64,000 nucleotides of DNA from NCBI GenBank assembly GCA_023663225.1, contig JAMPHU010000008.1, positions 1-64,000 of the forward strand, written 5' to 3'. Shown piece after piece: positions 61,346 to 64,000 of this stretch. Origin of the DNA: Candidatus Gastranaerophilales bacterium (GTDB lineage Bacteria; Bacillota; Clostridia; Lachnospirales; Lachnospiraceae). Position numbers and translations under genes: made by a program. The notes below the pieces were generated by a model. That model was given only the letters and a program-made list of their open reading frames with translations. It did no database searches and was not told the DNA's origin. Numbering within the stretch: position 1 is the stretch's first letter; every line of letters starts with the position of its first letter.

Positions 61346-64000
61346 ATCGGGGACGGGAAACAGATTGGCGGACGGACGCCGGGCGATGGTCTGGCTGCTG
61401 GCAGCGGCGCTTCTGCTGCAGGCCGGACTGCCCGTGGAGGCGGCGCAGACGCTGCCTACTTATGAGGAATACCGCGCGGGCGGGAGAGAAGCGGCGGACG
61501 AGAGCGCTTATATTCAGATCTTGATTTCGACGGAGGAGGAGCTGGCGCAGCTTGCACAGGACTGTCGGCTGGACAGCTACTCTGCGGATAAACTGGTGAA
61601 ACTGGAGAACGATATTCTGCTGGAAGATTACAGGGATCTGTCCATTCCCAATTTCGGCGGGATTTTCGAGGGAAACGGGCATAAAATCAGCAATCTTCTG
61701 CTGGAGGAGGCCGGTTCCGCCGTGGGGTTCTTCCGCTATGTGCAGGAGGGCGGCAAGGTGCGCAACCTGACGGTACAGGGACGCGTGGAACCGACGGGAA
61801 GCCGCAGCAGAGTGGGCGGCATCGCCGGGGTCAATTACGGTGTGATCACTGCCTGTACCTTTGACGGGCTGGTGAGCGGCGACACGCAGGTGGGCGGCAT
61901 CGCCGGGAGCAATCCGGCCGGCGGACAGATCAGAAAATGCCAGAACAACGCCACGGTGTCAGGCAATCACTCCACCGGCGGCATTGTGGGGGACAACTCC
62001 GGAACGGTCTCACAGTGCCGGAATCTGGGCGAGGTGAACACCTATGACCAAGAGGTGTATTATGAGCTGGAGGATATCACCATAGACCGTCTGGAAGATA
62101 TCAACAGTACGTCTAATGTGTCGGCGCACACGGACACGGGCGGCATTGCGGGGATCACCTACGGAAAACTGTACGCGTGCGCCAACTACGGCAACGTGGG
62201 ATATGCCCATGTGGGGTATAATGTGGGCGGTGTTGCGGGAAGAGTCTCGCAGGGCTATCTCTCTGGCTGCGCCAATTACGGCACGGTGCTTGGCAGGAAA
62301 GACGTGGGCGGCATCACCGGGCAGATGGAGCCTTTTCTGGAGGTGGCCTATATGACCGACAAATTGCAGGAACTGGACCGGGAGACGGATAAGCTCTTTG
62401 AGCTGATTGACGAGTCCCGCGAAGACTTAAGCCGTTACGGCGATCAGGCCGCAGATCAGATGCGCGATCTGTCCGGTCATCTGCATCAGGCGGTAGAGAC
62501 GGGCGGATATCTCATGGACATGGCGGAGGAGCTGTGGTATGTCTACAATCAGGAACTCTCGGGCATCGGCGACGACTTCAGGGATCTGGAGAAGAGTCTG
62601 GGAGGAGAAGGGGTGGACGAGAGACATCCGGGTACGGGGGACGGCGTGGATATCGGTTCCGCCATAGGCGGAGTGGAGAGTTATCTGGCGGCGCTTAAAA
62701 AGTTCAACGGCAGTACCGGAAAACACATACAGCGGATGACCAGAGAGACGGACAACCGCTCCGGCGACATCTCGGACAATCTGGATCTTTTGAACAGCGA
62801 GCTGGAGCAGTCGGGGGAGGCGATGGACAGATTGACGGACGTGCTGGATGCGGGGGCTTCGTCAGCGGATTCCCATCTCGACGAGGTGTCTGCGCAGATC
62901 AAAGTGGTGCGCAGTCTGGTGCAGGGCATCCGGGACGATCTGTTCTCCTATGAGGGAATCACCGTGGAGGATGCTTCCGAGGAATCCGCGGGCGCGGCGT
63001 CCCGCACCCTGCCGTCGGAGGAGGAACTGTCCATGGAGGCGGATCTGGAGGAATATTACGACACGGAAAGCTTCCGGAAGGGTAAGATCGAAGGCTGCTG
63101 CAACGAGGGCAGCGTGGAGGCGGATACCGCCGTGGGCGGCATCGTGGGGCAGATCGCCATCGAGTATGATCTGGATCCGGAGGACGATCTGAATTATTCG
63201 GGAGAAGAAAGCTTTCACATAGAACGCTCAGTGAAAGCGGTGGTTCGGGACAGTCTCAACCGGGGGACGGTCACGGGCAAGCGGGACTATGTGGGCGGCA
63301 TCGTGGGACGGGCGGAGTTCGGCGTCATTATTTCCTGCGAGTCCTACGGGGATGTGTGCAGCACGGGCGGAAGTCAGGTCGGCGGCGTGGCCGGGGCGTC
63401 CCGCTATGCCATCCGTAGCTGCTATTCGCTGGGGCGTCTTGCCGGGAAAAATCAGGTGGGCGGCATCGTGGGCAAGGGATGTGACGTATTCTACAGTTAC
63501 GCCTATAATCGGCTGGAGGTGAGCGGCGAATGCTGCGGCTCCGTCGCGGGGATGCTGGAGGAGGAAGGCACGCTCTTTGGCAATTATTATGTGGAAAACG
63601 GCAGAGGCGGCGTGGACGGCATCGGCTATCAGGGCGGTGCAACCCCTCTGCGCTACGAGGAGTTCTGTGCGAGACAGGAAGTGCCGGAGGCTTTCTCCAA
63701 GTTCCGGATTGTGTTTCGAGCGCAGGAGCAGGAGCTGGGCGCGGTGGAATGCGGTTACGGGGAGTCCGTGGATCCGGAGCGGATTCCCGACATTCCCGAG
63801 CGGGAGGGGTACTATGGTGTCTGGCCGGAGGCAGATCTGGATTTCGTCACGGACAATCTGGAGCTGGAGGCGGAGTATGTGAGGTGGCTCGGTTCCCTTG
63901 AGGGAGGGGAGCGGAATGCGGACGGAAGAAGCCTGATATTGGCGGAAGGGCAGTTCCTGCCCGGCGCGGTATTGGAGACGCAGGCGCAGGGGGACGCCGT
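61335..64000 (+). CDS. GLUG-repeat surface protein (partial, runs off the window)
   Basis: At least 888 residues, still open at the window end. A signal peptide (residues about 17-36, MVWLLAAALLLQAGLPVEAA) is followed by GLUG-type repeats with VGGIAG, VGGIVG and SGCANYG patterns, then a coiled-coil region (about 340-560) and another set of VGGIVG repeats. GLUG proteins form beta-helical, secreted or surface-anchored proteins. Overlap with the MMPL gene implies coupled translation, so the two may form one secretion or anchoring unit. Its C-terminus, where a sorting signal would be, is not visible. Confidence 0.85.
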   Translation, partial: MKRKSGTGNRLADGRRAMVWLLAAALLLQAGLPVEAAQTLPTYEEYRAGGREAADESAYIQILISTEEELAQLAQDCRLDSYSADKLVKLENDILLEDYRDLSIPNFGGIFEGNGHKISNLLLEEAGSAVGFFRYVQEGGKVRNLTVQGRVEPTGSRSRVGGIAGVNYGVITACTFDGLVSGDTQVGGIAGSNPAGGQIRKCQNNATVSGNHSTGGIVGDNSGTVSQCRNLGEVNTYDQEVYYELEDITIDRLEDINSTSNVSAHTDTGGIAGITYGKLYACANYGNVGYAHVGYNVGGVAGRVSQGYLSGCANYGTVLGRKDVGGITGQMEPFLEVAYMTDKLQELDRETDKLFELIDESREDLSRYGDQAADQMRDLSGHLHQAVETGGYLMDMAEELWYVYNQELSGIGDDFRDLEKSLGGEGVDERHPGTGDGVDIGSAIGGVESYLAALKKFNGSTGKHIQRMTRETDNRSGDISDNLDLLNSELEQSGEAMDRLTDVLDAGASSADSHLDEVSAQIKVVRSLVQGIRDDLFSYEGITVEDASEESAGAASRTLPSEEELSMEADLEEYYDTESFRKGKIEGCCNEGSVEADTAVGGIVGQIAIEYDLDPEDDLNYSGEESFHIERSVKAVVRDSLNRGTVTGKRDYVGGIVGRAEFGVIISCESYGDVCSTGGSQVGGVAGASRYAIRSCYSLGRLAGKNQVGGIVGKGCDVFYSYAYNRLEVSGECCGSVAGMLEEEGTLFGNYYVENGRGGVDGIGYQGGATPLRYEEFCARQEVPEAFSKFRIVFRAQEQELGAVECGYGESVDPERIPDIPEREGYYGVWPEADLDFVTDNLELEAEYVRWLGSLEGGERNADGRSLILAEGQFLPGAVLETQAQGDA

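Noticed and set aside
1..64000. CRISPR array
   Set aside because: Repeats seen are short iterons or inverted repeats without regular unique spacers, and there are no cas genes.

Overview
The window joins two very different kinds of DNA. Positions 1 to about 30,450 are AT-rich, almost entirely one-stranded (+) and made mostly of hypothetical, phage-like genes. This part ends on the right with a Tn916-type excisionase and tyrosine integrase, so it is read as the right-hand part of an integrated mobile element whose left end lies outside the window. From about 30,500 onward the DNA is GC-rich with a different codon choice and carries chromosomal genes (Pel-type polysaccharide operon, ER-type signal peptidase, MCP, MMPL transporter) that look like those of a gut Clostridia bacterium, most likely Lachnospiraceae. 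The family assignment is inferred from gene style and order; no rRNA or tRNA gene was seen.

Mobile element, left to right. (a) 0.3-3.6 kb: accessory genes, namely a TIR-domain protein, a small protein, a KAP-type P-loop NTPase and a minimal nucleotidyltransferase with its own strong promoter; these may be defence cargo. (b) 3.6-4.5 kb: a ribbon-helix-helix protein surrounded by tandem repeats and palindromes. (c) 4.6-8.9 kb: an operon with two winged-helix proteins and a TubZ/FtsZ-like tubulin GTPase, that is, a plasmid/phage type III partition-like module, followed by 11-bp iterons that also occur at the very start of the window. (d) 9-18.9 kb: small phage-like proteins, a cold-shock protein, a DnaG-like primase, a complete ClpX and an SF2 helicase with helicase-associated repeats. 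(e) 19-22.5 kb: a 1146-residue single-chain RNA polymerase of the QDE-1/YonO (eukaryotic RdRP-like) two-barrel class. (f) 22.6-28.6 kb: a small HTH protein, a gp10-like tail protein, a truncated tape-measure protein, then about 1 kb of structured noncoding DNA resembling a group I intron, and a few small genes. (g) 28.8-30.4 kb: xis and int. No capsid, portal, terminase or conjugation genes are visible, so the element is either a remnant or its structural genes lie to the left.

Chromosomal part. A low-molecular-weight phosphatase gene starts just after the element. A PqqD-like protein then leads a long + strand polysaccharide operon: PelD (fused to a degenerate SDR epimerase and keeping a c-di-GMP I-site motif), PelE, a DUF2194 protein, PelF, PelG, a DUF2304 protein, two glycosyltransferases, two DUF4832-type proteins around a large membrane protein, a Stealth sugar-phosphate transferase, a flippase and a PF14907-type nucleotidyltransferase. 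Next is a separately promoted 139-residue peptide with a leader-like N-terminus and a Cys-rich tail, its terminator, an ABC exporter, a divergent PqqD-HprK fusion and an ER-type (Ser/His) signal peptidase. Together these look like a peptide maturation/export system tied to exopolysaccharide production.

The right end has a methyl-accepting chemotaxis protein and a TetR regulator on the - strand, then a divergent MMPL/RND transporter overlapping a GLUG-repeat surface protein that runs off the window. Three element genes (at 10816, 28811 and possibly 19037) appear to start at ATT or ATA codons placed ideally behind a GGAGG ribosome-binding site.
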